DNA of 49,014 bases from Chlorobiota bacterium (GTDB lineage: Bacteria; Bacteroidota; Bacteroidia; Bacteroidales; F082). Shown here one piece after another: positions 33,175 to 41,594 of the stretch. Numbering within the stretch: position 1 is the first letter of the stretch; each line of letters starts with the position of its first letter. Location of the stretch: contig JAUVKF010000017.1 in NCBI GenBank assembly GCA_030596395.1, positions 1 through 49,014 on the forward strand. The letters are read 5' to 3'. The notes beneath the pieces were generated by a model. That model had not been told where the DNA came from. It ran no database searches and saw nothing but the letters and a program-made list of their open reading frames with translations. Made by a program: the position numbers and the translations under genes.

Positions 33175-34214
33175 TGAAGATACATTTAGTTTCGGGTGGT
33201 TGTGGTTTTGTAGGCCGCAACATGGTGAAGAGATTACTAAAAACAACCAATGACACGGTTTTTGTTGTTGATGACCTTTCAATAGGCAGACATCCTTCGG
33301 AATGGCTTGATGGATTTACAAGCAGACAATTTAAGGATATTGAAATAATTGGCAATAACGAGCAACTGTATTTCTGGAAAGGAGATTTTCGGGAATTCCT
33401 ATTTGCTTTCCGTACCAACCCAAAATTTATTCAGGAAAAATATGATCTTGATTTTGAACGATTCAGCGATGTTTTTCATTTTGCTGCTATTGTTGGTGGT
33501 AGGTTAAAAATTGATGGGGACCCATTGATGGTAGGACTGGACCTGAGTATTGACTCAGAGTTTTTTTATTGGCTTACCCGACACAAACCGGAAAGAGTAC
33601 TTTACCCAAGTTCCAGTGCTGCATATCCTACTAGTCTTCAAACAGAAGCCGGGGCGATACAATTAAGCGAAGGCGACATTGATTTTAAAAAGAATTTGGG
33701 CACACCTGATATGACGTACGGATGGACAAAGCTAACCGGTGAATTCCTTGCGCAAATCGCTGCCAATCATTACGGTATCCACATTGTTTGTATCCGTCCT
33801 TTTTCAGGATATGGCGAAGACCAGGAAACCTCATATCCAGTTCCGGCAATTGCAGCACGTGCAGCCAATAAAGAAAATCCATTTGAGGTTTGGGGAACAG
33901 GGAAACAGGGCCGTGATTTTGTTCATATAGACGATATCATTGACCTGATTTTTATTTTGTTGGATAATGTGGGAGATGGTTCGGCATACAACATTGGATC
34001 AGGTGTTTTGACTTCATTCCTTGACCTCATCAAGGTATTTACATCTTTCGCCGGTTACAACCCAACCATTAAAACTTTGCTTGATAAACCTGTTGGCGTT
34101 CATTCGCGGTATTGTGATATGTCATTAGTTGAAGAAAAATTTGGATGGAAAGCCAAAATATCACTTGAAGTGGGGATGAGAAGGGTTTATGAGGCAGCGA
34201 AAGCCAAAAACTAG
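33174..34214 (+). CDS. NAD-dependent sugar epimerase/dehydratase (extended SDR)
   Basis: A 346-residue extended short-chain dehydrogenase. The Rossmann loop is SGGCGFVGRNM, the strand-4 Ser is in VLYPSSSAAYP, and the catalytic Y-x-x-x-K is MTYGWTKLTGE. GRDFVHIDDIIDL and the C-terminal RYCDMSLVEEKFGWK are typical of nucleotide-sugar 4-epimerases, 4,6-dehydratases and GDP-mannose 3,5-epimerases. The exact substrate cannot be told. It is coupled to the GT2 gene. Confidence 0.88.
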   Translation: MKIHLVSGGCGFVGRNMVKRLLKTTNDTVFVVDDLSIGRHPSEWLDGFTSRQFKDIEIIGNNEQLYFWKGDFREFLFAFRTNPKFIQEKYDLDFERFSDVFHFAAIVGGRLKIDGDPLMVGLDLSIDSEFFYWLTRHKPERVLYPSSSAAYPTSLQTEAGAIQLSEGDIDFKKNLGTPDMTYGWTKLTGEFLAQIAANHYGIHIVCIRPFSGYGEDQETSYPVPAIAARAANKENPFEVWGTGKQGRDFVHIDDIIDLIFILLDNVGDGSAYNIGSGVLTSFLDLIKVFTSFAGYNPTIKTLLDKPVGVHSRYCDMSLVEEKFGWKAKISLEVGMRRVYEAAKAKN

Positions 34215-34242
34215 TTTTCAATCATAATGTTATTTCTCTTTG

Positions 34243-34279
34243 GCGGATAAATCCGCCTGTACAGGCGATTTCAGTCGCC
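34243..34279. terminator. Two short GC hairpins after the epimerase gene
   Basis: GGCGGA-TAAA-TCCGCC (34243-34258) and GGCGA-TTTCAG-TCGCC (34264-34279 region) lie back to back 29 bases after the stop. There is no T run, so they are at best a weak terminator or a processing barrier before the separately transcribed GT4 gene. Confidence 0.35.
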
Positions 34280-34398
34280 ATACAAACCCAATATCGCATC
34301 CTCTTTTCTGACAAATTAATTTAGCTAATTGTATGCACCAGTTTTCCATTTGATCATATACTTCACTATTTTTGGCTCTTGATTATTGTCAATAACAA

Positions 34399-35673
34399 AT
34401 GAATATGAAGACCACACTCGTCTGTTTTGGACCGGGTCCGAAATTTAAAGGCGGTATCGCCAATTACAACACATCACTTGCTAAGGCATTTGATAAATTA
34501 GTAGATACCGAAGTCCATATTGTTTCATGGACACAGCAATACCCGGCAATCATCCCAAGGGATTTTATCGACAGGAAAACAAAAGGCGATAAGCTGAAAG
34601 GCACGAATATCAGGGTTCATTATATTACAAATTATAATAACCCTGTTACCTGGCAATCAACCGTCAAACTTATAAAAAACCTGAATCCTGATAAGATAAT
34701 TATTCAGTGGTCGATTGCCATACAAGGCATCCCATTGGGTTATATCGCCAGGAAATTACGTAAAGTAAAATCCATTGAACTTTTCTTCGATATGCACTTC
34801 GTGATCCAGAAAGAAGGCAGTTCACTAGATAATAGGTTAACAAAGCTGGGAGTCAAACATGCTGATTCTTATGTGGTTCATGCATTTCAAACAGCAAACG
34901 AACTCAAAGAACTTTTCCCGAAAAAGAAATTTGAGGTGATTGAACCCGGGAAACCGATAACAGGAAAAGGGATTAAAGTACTTAAGCTTTATCATCCGGT
35001 TTACGATATGTTTAAACCCGACCCTAATTTCGATGTGGAAAAACAGAAGAAGGAGTGGGGACTTAGAAAACATGTATTTCTCTTTTTTGGCTTTATCCGC
35101 AAATACAAAGGTTTACACAATGTAATCCGGGCCTTTGCAAAATTCTCTGAAAAGCGTGATGATGTTTCGTTAATGATTGTTGGCGAGGCCTTCTGGAATA
35201 CACTGGACAAGAATAAATTCTCTACCAAATTAAAGAATGCCACTTTTGGCCTTGCGAAAAAAATATTCCTCAATAAACAGGATGACGAGAGCGGCTATAA
35301 TCCGCTTGAATTGATTGATAAACTTGGCTTGCAAGATAAAATCTATCAAAAAATTGATTTTGTACCAGATGAGGAAGTCCACAAATATTTCCAGGTAAGC
35401 GACAACATTATGCTGTTTTACCTGACTGCGACACCTTCGGGCATCGAATCGATGGGATACAATTTTAAAATGCCGATGCTGGTTACAGATGTAGGTCATT
35501 TTTCAGAAACGGTAAAAGATGGCTACAATGGTTACATTGCTTTACCCGAAAACATCAATTCGATGGTTGAAGTGATGCAAAAAGCCATCGAAGAACCCAT
35601 TAACCGCGAGAACGTTGCAGTTACCTCAAAAGACATGAGCTGGCAGAATTATGCAAACGAGATTCTTCGTTAG
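34399..35673 (+). CDS. GT4-family glycosyltransferase (GT-B fold)
   Basis: A 424-residue retaining glycosyltransferase. The N-terminal domain opens CFGPGPKFKGGIANYNTSLAKAF (a GGI-x-x-Y acceptor loop). The C-terminal donor domain shows HVFLFFGFIRKYKGLHNVIRAF, LMIVGEAF and YLTATPSGIESMGYNFKMPMLVTDVG, corresponding to the E-x7-E donor site region. It probably adds a sugar to a lipid- or surface-linked glycan; the substrate is unknown. An unusually long insertion (about 250-285, WNTLDKNKFSTKLKNATFG...) separates the first donor strands. A short promoter gap precedes it. Confidence 0.87.
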   Translation: MNMKTTLVCFGPGPKFKGGIANYNTSLAKAFDKLVDTEVHIVSWTQQYPAIIPRDFIDRKTKGDKLKGTNIRVHYITNYNNPVTWQSTVKLIKNLNPDKIIIQWSIAIQGIPLGYIARKLRKVKSIELFFDMHFVIQKEGSSLDNRLTKLGVKHADSYVVHAFQTANELKELFPKKKFEVIEPGKPITGKGIKVLKLYHPVYDMFKPDPNFDVEKQKKEWGLRKHVFLFFGFIRKYKGLHNVIRAFAKFSEKRDDVSLMIVGEAFWNTLDKNKFSTKLKNATFGLAKKIFLNKQDDESGYNPLELIDKLGLQDKIYQKIDFVPDEEVHKYFQVSDNIMLFYLTATPSGIESMGYNFKMPMLVTDVGHFSETVKDGYNGYIALPENINSMVEVMQKAIEEPINRENVAVTSKDMSWQNYANEILR

Positions 35674-35752
35674 TAAATTTGTTAAAACCGTTTAAAACGA
35701 AAATAAGGAAAATCGTTTTTCTTTTTAGCTTTGTGAATTCAGCAAATTTTCA

Positions 35753-37531
35753 ATGAGCAAAAACAAAGCTTTTGTCAGGTTCCTGATTTGGCGGGCAAAA
35801 AAAATCCCTGACCAGAACTTTGTTTTATTTCTGAGTGTAATTATTGGGTTTGTTGCAGGACTTGCCGCCGCTCTTTTAAAATTCATTGTGATTTCAATTG
35901 AAAAACGATTATTAGGCCTGTATGATTCTACCGACCAGATCATTATATTTTTCTTCTTTCCACTATTTGGTATTTTTCTAACCGTGCTATTTTTAAAATA
36001 TGTCATTCGTGATAATGTAGGGCATGGTGTTCCGAGGATCTTATATGTCATCTCCAAACTGGATGGCAGTATGCGAAACCATAAAATCTTCTCTTCGCTG
36101 GTTGGGGGATCGCTTACAGCCGGTTTTGGTGGTTCTGTTGGTCTGGAGTCCCCGATTATTTCTACGGGCGCATCTTTGGGCTCATCAATCGGCCAGTTTT
36201 TACGCCTTAACTATAAATATAAAACACTGCTGATAGGATGCGGCGCTGCCGGTGCTATGGCTTCAATATTTACAACACCAATTGCTGCAGTAATTTTCGC
36301 TTTTGAAGTTTTGTTGTTGGATCTTTCTTCAGCTTCATTGGTACCATTGTTGTTTGCGTCAGTAACCGGCGCTGTAACCACCAAAGTGTTAACTGCCGAA
36401 CAATACCTGGTTCACTTTAAAGTCACCGAAGAATTTATCATCCAAGATATTCCGTTCTTCATAATACTTGGTGTGGTTACAGGTTTTGTATCGGTTTATT
36501 TTCATTTTATGCATTTCACCATTATCAAGTGGTTTAGCAGATTCAAATCGGTGTGGACCAGGTTGCTTATCGGAGGAAGTTTATTGGGTGTTGTACTCTA
36601 TTTCTTCCCTCCCTTGTTTTCGGAGGGTTACGACAGCATTCGGGAAATTGTAAGCGGCGAACCTGAACTTTTATTGAACTATACCTTTTTTTCCGAAAGT
36701 AACTTTGCATGGACGCTGGTTATATTTACTGTTTTCCTTGTGATTTTTAAGGTTATAGCCACCTCGTTAACAACAGAGGCAGGTGGGGTAGGAGGTATTT
36801 TTGCCCCGGCTGCAGTGATGGGAGGTTTTACAGGGTTTGCTCTTTCGCGTGGATTGAATACACTTTTTTCAGGGATGGGGCTTCACGAAAGTAATTTCAC
36901 ATTGATCGGAATGGCTTCAGTACTTGGAGGTGTACTGCTTGCTCCGCTAACGGCAATCTTCTTAATTGCAGAAATGTCAAGCGGTTATGAACTGATTGTT
37001 CCACTTATGCTGTCAACATCTATAGCCTACCTGATCGCAAAAACTTTTAACAAGCACTCAATCTTTACCCAAAAATTATCCGAAATGGGTGACATGTTCC
37101 AGTATCGCGACAAAACAGTAATCAAGCAGCTAAAAGTCAAGGCTTTACTCGAAAAAGATGTGTTGACAATTTCCGCTGACAAAACACTTGGTGATATTGT
37201 ACAATTAGTTAAAAAGTCCAGAAGGAATATATTTGTTGTTATCGGTGAAAAGAAAACATTTATCGGGATGGTAAAGTTAGATGATGTTCGCAACGACATG
37301 TTCGATTTATCAAAGTATGAAGAACCCATTACAGATTACATGGTAAGCCCTCTTGATGATGAAAAAGTACAATTAACCGATGATGTACAGGATATTATTA
37401 ATAAGTTTAATAAAACCGGGAACTATAATATGATTGTACTTGATGGGGAAAGGTATATAGGTATAATTTCGCGGGCTAATCTGTTAAAAGCTTATCGTGA
37501 AAACATGATTGCAGACATTAATGATTATTAA
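35753..37531 (+). CDS. CLC-family chloride channel/transporter with CBS pair
   Basis: A 592-residue protein. The CLC membrane domain (about 20-440) shows GGSLTAGFGGSVGLESPII, which carries the gating Glu of the G-x-E-x-P loop. TTEAGGVGGIFAPAAVMGGFTG is the GGVGGIFAP signature, and LTAIFLIAEMSSGYELIVPLM is the helix-N region. Two CBS domains (about 455-580) probably bind adenine nucleotides and gate transport. A Glu in FAFEVLLLDL occupies the proton-path position of exchangers, so an H+/Cl- antiporter is possible. The gmhA start follows after 14 bases. Confidence 0.93.
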   Translation: MSKNKAFVRFLIWRAKKIPDQNFVLFLSVIIGFVAGLAAALLKFIVISIEKRLLGLYDSTDQIIIFFFFPLFGIFLTVLFLKYVIRDNVGHGVPRILYVISKLDGSMRNHKIFSSLVGGSLTAGFGGSVGLESPIISTGASLGSSIGQFLRLNYKYKTLLIGCGAAGAMASIFTTPIAAVIFAFEVLLLDLSSASLVPLLFASVTGAVTTKVLTAEQYLVHFKVTEEFIIQDIPFFIILGVVTGFVSVYFHFMHFTIIKWFSRFKSVWTRLLIGGSLLGVVLYFFPPLFSEGYDSIREIVSGEPELLLNYTFFSESNFAWTLVIFTVFLVIFKVIATSLTTEAGGVGGIFAPAAVMGGFTGFALSRGLNTLFSGMGLHESNFTLIGMASVLGGVLLAPLTAIFLIAEMSSGYELIVPLMLSTSIAYLIAKTFNKHSIFTQKLSEMGDMFQYRDKTVIKQLKVKALLEKDVLTISADKTLGDIVQLVKKSRRNIFVVIGEKKTFIGMVKLDDVRNDMFDLSKYEEPITDYMVSPLDDEKVQLTDDVQDIINKFNKTGNYNMIVLDGERYIGIISRANLLKAYRENMIADINDY

Positions 37532-37545
37532 TAATCCGAAAACCA

Positions 37546-38118
37546 ATGAATATTAAAGCAATAATAGAAGAATCTATCAATACAAAAATAAGGATACTGG
37601 AAAATGAACCCCTTTTAAGTTCCATAAAAAAAACAGCACTATTGTGTATTGATACTTTTAAAAACGATGGCAAAGTTTTGCTTTGTGGCAATGGTGGTAG
37701 CGCGGCGGATGCACAACATATTGCAGCAGAATTATCCGGGAGGTTTTATTATGACCGGGAACCCTTATTTGCCGAAGCCCTGCATGTTAATACTTCTTAT
37801 ATAACGGCTGTTGCTAACGATTATAGCTTTGAAGATGTTTATTCACGAATGATAAAAGCCGCGGGCAAAAAGGGTGATGTACTGATTGGAATTAGCACAT
37901 CAGGAAATTCGGAAAATGTGGTCAGAGCTGTTAAACAGGCTTCAAAAATGGGAATGATAACCATTGCATTTACAGGTGAAAGCGGTGGCAAACTTGCTAA
38001 CCATAGTGAGGTTTGCATCAAGGTTCCTTCCAATAATACAGCCCGTATCCAGGAAGCACATATCCTGATCGGACATATCATTTGCGAGTTGGTTGAAAAA
38101 GAATTATTTCCCCGATGA
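37546..38118 (+). CDS. gmhA: D-sedoheptulose 7-phosphate isomerase
   Basis: A 190-residue single SIS domain. LLCGNGGSAADAQHIAAELSGRF, LIGISTSGNSENVVRAVK and the catalytic NNTARIQEAHILIGHI segment (Glu and His) are as in GmhA. It converts sedoheptulose 7-phosphate to D-glycero-D-manno-heptose 7-phosphate, the first step to LPS or S-layer heptose. The next-but-two gene is gmhB, a later step of the same pathway. A heptose kinase/adenylyltransferase (hldE) is not in the window. Confidence 0.93.
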   Translation: MNIKAIIEESINTKIRILENEPLLSSIKKTALLCIDTFKNDGKVLLCGNGGSAADAQHIAAELSGRFYYDREPLFAEALHVNTSYITAVANDYSFEDVYSRMIKAAGKKGDVLIGISTSGNSENVVRAVKQASKMGMITIAFTGESGGKLANHSEVCIKVPSNNTARIQEAHILIGHIICELVEKELFPR

Positions 38119-38198
38119 TTCTGGTTTTTATAATATTTGCTTATCCCACCAGGCATAAATTAATACAACCGGAAAACAGATTTTGAGGCTCAATTCTA

Positions 38199-38780
38199 AT
38201 GAAAACTATTGCATTTCTACTTATAACTTTTCTTTCTGTATATCAATGTTTTAGCCAGGATGAAAACAAGAGGCTGATTAATCAAAAATCAGCAGGCATC
38301 CTTGTTGAATATGGCCAGCCATTTTATTATATCCTTGAAGAAGGCACACGTTATCATCCTTTTATGATGGGTGCTAAATTTGGATTTCCACTATTCAAAG
38401 CAAAGAAAAATTTCAACCTTTCACTCGACCTTTACCCGCATTACGTTTACGTGTGGGTTTATAATGGCAGCAATTCATATGAATTCGGATTAAATGTTCG
38501 CCTCAGTGCAAACTACTCATTTTCGCCAAATGATTTATTGAGTTTTAAGATTGGTAGTGGACCCCATTATTTTGCACACGAAACCAGGAGACAGACAAAA
38601 GGTTTTATTTTCTCCGATTACTTTTTGGCAACTTATACTCGAGGGTTCATGATCTCGGGTAAAATGTTTGCTGTTGAATTTGAATTTGGGTACCGGCATA
38701 TTTCTAATGCCAACATTTATAACCCAAATGGAGGTATCTCAAATTTTGTAGTGGGCTTTGGTTTTTACAAATTATTTTGA
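38199..38780 (+). CDS. PagL-like lipid A 3-O-deacylase / acyloxyacyl hydrolase family outer-membrane protein
   Basis: A 193-residue protein with signal peptide MKTIAFLLITFLSVYQCFSQ and a mature part forming a small eight-strand-type beta-barrel, ending in F (FGFYKLF). EFGYRHISNANIYNPNGG contains the His167-x-Ser169-Asn block used by PagL as catalytic His and Ser. Where many relatives have a Glu soon after (P-N-x-G-I-E), this protein has Ser181, so activity is uncertain. It would trim acyl chains from lipid A, which fits its place between gmhA and gmhB. Confidence 0.78.
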   Translation: MKTIAFLLITFLSVYQCFSQDENKRLINQKSAGILVEYGQPFYYILEEGTRYHPFMMGAKFGFPLFKAKKNFNLSLDLYPHYVYVWVYNGSNSYEFGLNVRLSANYSFSPNDLLSFKIGSGPHYFAHETRRQTKGFIFSDYFLATYTRGFMISGKMFAVEFEFGYRHISNANIYNPNGGISNFVVGFGFYKLF

Positions 38781-38853
38781 ATACATGCTGCATTCCTGGA
38801 AATAAGTTGTTAATATTGAGAAACTTGTTAATTAGCCTAATAAAGAAATATAA

Positions 38854-38861
38854 TATATTTG
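38854..38861 (+). promoter_or_regulatory. -7 box of mscL promoter
   Basis: TATATTTG matches TAnnTTTG, 28 bases before the mscL ATG. The only upstream TTG (38825) is 26 bases away, longer than usual. Confidence 0.5.
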
Positions 38862-38889
38862 CCGCACTATTCACTAAAAACTAAATACT

Positions 38890-39330
38890 ATGATTAAAGA
38901 ATTTAAAGAATTTATCAGCAAGGGAAACGTTGTTGAGATGGCTGTTGGTCTGATTATGGCCCTCTATTTTGGTGCTATTATTAAATCGTTGGTTAACGAC
39001 ATTATTATGCCCCCAATAGGTTTACTGATGGGAGGTGTTGATTTCAATGACCTGAAGTTTATCATGCAGGAAGGCACTGCTGCTTTAACCGATGCATCCG
39101 GTGCTGTAATCACTGCTGAAGTTAAGGAAGTAGCTATTACCTATGGCATTTTCATCAACACCATCATAACTTTCATTATTGTTGCTTTTGCTATCTTTCT
39201 TTTGGTAAAAGGTTACAACAACATGAAAAAGAAAATGGAAAAGGAAAAAGAAGAAGCTCCTGCTGCTCCTCCTGCTCCTTCAAAAGAAGAAGTATTACTT
39301 GGAGAGATTCGGGACTTGCTGAAAAAATAG
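38890..39330 (+). CDS. mscL: Large-conductance mechanosensitive channel
   Basis: A 146-residue pentameric channel subunit that opens under membrane tension to release solutes in osmotic downshock. It has the N-terminal amphipathic helix [22 protein letters not shown]1 with pore-lining [26 protein letters not shown], a periplasmic loop, TM2 [18 protein letters not shown], and a charged cytoplasmic bundle after an Ala/Pro linker ([14 protein letters not shown]). Length and motifs are normal. It has its own promoter and a strong terminator. Confidence 0.97.
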   Translation: MIKEFKEFISKGNVVEMAVGLIMALYFGAIIKSLVNDIIMPPIGLLMGGVDFNDLKFIMQEGTAALTDASGAVITAEVKEVAITYGIFINTIITFIIVAFAIFLLVKGYNNMKKKMEKEKEEAPAAPPAPSKEEVLLGEIRDLLKK

Positions 39331-39350
39331 TAATCCTGTTTGTCAGAATT

Positions 39351-39381
39351 AAAAAAACCCGGCTTACCACCGGGTTTTTTT
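39351..39381 (+). terminator. Rho-independent terminator of mscL
   Basis: An A-run, then CCCGG-CTTACCA-CCGGG, then seven T. The symmetric A and T flanks mean it could also act on the minus strand. It lies 20 bases after the mscL stop. Confidence 0.9.
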
Positions 39382-39443
39382 GTTTATCCTTCCGATTGAC
39401 CTGCAATAATTAATAAATTAGCAAGTAATTAAAATTATTCTAA

Positions 39444-39995
39444 TTGATTATCCTATCAAAATTCAATAGCGCACTTTTTCTTGACCGCGATGGCGTTATA
39501 AATTATCGACCTCCAAACGATTATGTAAAAAAATGGGCGGAGTTTGAGTTCCTGCCGGGAGTTCTGAAAGCTTTAAAAATACTATCAGTGAGGTTCCAGA
39601 AAATCATCCTCATCACTAACCAACAGGGAATTGGGAAAAACCTGATGACACATGAGGACCTTCATATCATTCATCAGAAAATGCTTGATGAAATTAAAGC
39701 AAATGGAGGCCGAATTGATTGTATCTATTATTGTCCTGATCTTGCTACAAAACCGCATACTTGTCGAAAACCCGGAATTAAAATGGCAGAAATGGCTAAA
39801 AACGATTTCCCGGAAATTAATTTTAATAACAGCCTGATGGTGGGGGATACAGCATCTGACATGACATTTGGAAGAAATGCAGGAATGAAAACAATCCTGG
39901 TTGGCAGCCAAAATGAAGTCATTAAAAAAGACTTGGTCGATTACTATTTCCGAATTTTGTTCGATTTCGCCAAGTCTGTGTCTGCAAACGATTGA
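39444..39995 (+). CDS. gmhB: D-glycero-D-manno-heptose 1,7-bisphosphate phosphatase (HAD family)
   Basis: A 183-residue HAD phosphatase. LFLDRDGVIN carries the nucleophile Asp14 and acid Asp16. IILITNQQGIGKN is motif II. The zinc-type loop YYCPDLATKPHTCRKPGIKM has Cys residues as in GmhB, and LMVGDTASDMTFGRNAG is motif IV. It removes the C7 phosphate in heptose nucleotide synthesis and pairs with gmhA upstream. The start is TTG (no ATG before the first motif), preceded by AT-rich sequence. Confidence 0.92.
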   Translation: MIILSKFNSALFLDRDGVINYRPPNDYVKKWAEFEFLPGVLKALKILSVRFQKIILITNQQGIGKNLMTHEDLHIIHQKMLDEIKANGGRIDCIYYCPDLATKPHTCRKPGIKMAEMAKNDFPEINFNNSLMVGDTASDMTFGRNAGMKTILVGSQNEVIKKDLVDYYFRILFDFAKSVSAND

Positions 39996-40045
39996 ACACG
40001 CTCATTAATAACACGCTGTCCTGGCGTTTTACTATTAATTCTATT

Positions 40046-40062
40046 TTGTTAATTATTAACAA
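40046..40062. promoter_or_regulatory. 17-bp palindrome TTGTTAA-TTA-TTAACAA upstream of the symporter gene
   Basis: Perfectly symmetrical, 33 bases upstream of the -7 box of the SSS-glnN pair. It resembles a Rex site but its half-sites are one base too close (N5 instead of N6 between TTGTTA and TAACAA). It could be an operator for another dimeric regulator. Confidence 0.35.
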
Positions 40063-40094
40063 TTCTGCTTCTTTCAATCCTTCTTATTCCTTTT

Positions 40095-40102
40095 TACATT
40101 TG
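40095..40102 (+). promoter_or_regulatory. -7 box of the symporter-glnN promoter
   Basis: TACATTTG matches TAnnTTTG, 26 bases before the symporter ATG. No good -33 element is visible, so activator dependence is possible. Confidence 0.5.
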
Positions 40103-40128
40103 CCAGCAACAAAGTTTATTCTGATTTC

Positions 40129-41577
40129 ATGAGTCCCGGATTGATCCTGTTCAGTTTTCTGATTTATACCTTAATCATCTTTTCCATCGCATGGATCACA
40201 TCCCGCAAGGCAGATAACCAAAGCTTTTTCATCGGTAACAAAAAATCGCCCTGGCCAGTTGTAGCATACGGCATGATTGGTGCCTCTTTATCAGGTGTAA
40301 CTTTTATCTCAATCCCGGGATGGGTTGGCGAAACAGGCTTTACCTATTTTATGATTGTATTGGGTTACGTGGTCGGATATGCTGTTATAACTACTATTTT
40401 GCTCCCCCTGTATTACCGTTTAAATCTAACTTCAATCTACACTTACCTTGAAAAACGTTTTGGCAGAAATACTTATAAAACAGGTTCCTCATTTTTTCTA
40501 CTTTCCAGGATAATCGGGGCTTCATTCCGTATGTTTTTGGTAATAAGCGTTTTACAGGTATTTGTATTTGATCATTATGGGATTCCGTTTTGGCTCACGG
40601 TTATCCTGTTTATGGTATTAATCCAGCTTTACACTTTTAAAGGTGGTATCAAAACCATTGTCTGGACGGATACTTTACAAACAACATTTATGCTTACGGC
40701 GGTTGTCGTAACCATAGGAATCATTTTATCTCAATTAAATACCGGATTAAGTGAAATGATTGGAAAGGTCTGGGATAGTGATCTGTCAAGAATAATCGAA
40801 ACCGATGTTGACAATCCCCGTTATTTTCTGAAACAATTTATAAGCGGGATGTTTATCTCTATAGTAATGACCGGCCTTGATCAGGATATGATGCAAAAAA
40901 ACCTGAGCTGCAAGAATTTGAAAGATGCACAAAAAAACATGACAACCCTGAGCCTTGTCTTGGTACCGGTAAACCTGATCTTCCTGTTCCTGGGTGCCGT
41001 TTTATTTATCTATGCGATGCAATTTAACATTCAGATGCCCGTTTTATCCGACCATTTATTTCCTGCCATTGCATTAAACGAATTGGGAATTGTGGCAGGA
41101 ATTGTATTCATCATCGGATTGATATCAGCAGCTTATTCAAGTGCCGACAGCGCATTAACTTCATTAACAACTTCATTCTCAATCGATATACTGGAGTTAG
41201 ATAAGAAATTCAGCAACAATGAAAACTTGTTGAAAAAAAACCGACAATGGGTTCACATTGGAATGGCCCTAATCATTATTTTTGTCATCATATCATTTGA
41301 ATTAATTAACAATCAAGCGATTATAAATCAGCTATTTACTTTTGCAGGATACACTTATGGGCCACTACTCGGGTTTTATGCTTTTGGATTATTTACAAAA
41401 TACCAGGTACACGATAAGTGGGTTCCGCTGGTTGCAATAGCAGCACCGGTACTTACTTTTATAATGAGTTATTTTTCCGAATCAATTTTCAACGGATATC
41501 AGTTTGGATTTGAATTGTTGATCATTAACGGTTTAATAACTATTGCAGGCTTATTGGTAATTAGAAAAAAATATTAA
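40129..41577 (+). CDS. Sodium:solute symporter (SSS family)
   Basis: A 482-residue protein with 12-13 membrane helices. SFFIGNKKSPWPVVAYGMIGASLSGVTFISIPGWV is the typical start of the LeuT-fold core. VWTDTLQTTFML and GLISAAYSSADSALTSLTTSF (sodium site Ser/Thr in TM8) are conserved. The substrate class (sugar, amino acid, urea or other) cannot be told. It is 17 bases before glnN and probably co-transcribed with it, so a nitrogen compound is a reasonable guess. Confidence 0.9.
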   Translation: MSPGLILFSFLIYTLIIFSIAWITSRKADNQSFFIGNKKSPWPVVAYGMIGASLSGVTFISIPGWVGETGFTYFMIVLGYVVGYAVITTILLPLYYRLNLTSIYTYLEKRFGRNTYKTGSSFFLLSRIIGASFRMFLVISVLQVFVFDHYGIPFWLTVILFMVLIQLYTFKGGIKTIVWTDTLQTTFMLTAVVVTIGIILSQLNTGLSEMIGKVWDSDLSRIIETDVDNPRYFLKQFISGMFISIVMTGLDQDMMQKNLSCKNLKDAQKNMTTLSLVLVPVNLIFLFLGAVLFIYAMQFNIQMPVLSDHLFPAIALNELGIVAGIVFIIGLISAAYSSADSALTSLTTSFSIDILELDKKFSNNENLLKKNRQWVHIGMALIIIFVIISFELINNQAIINQLFTFAGYTYGPLLGFYAFGLFTKYQVHDKWVPLVAIAAPVLTFIMSYFSESIFNGYQFGFELLIINGLITIAGLLVIRKKY

Positions 41578-41594
41578 TCAAAATAACAACAACA

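Noticed and set aside
38803-38845. Two TTGTTAAT words before mscL as an operator
   Set aside because: They are direct, not inverted, and imperfectly spaced; chance is likely in AT-rich DNA.
40046-40062. Rex operator upstream of the symporter-glnN pair
   Set aside because: The half-sites are separated by 5 instead of 6 bases, so the dimer geometry differs from the two sites at rex. Kept only as an unassigned palindrome.
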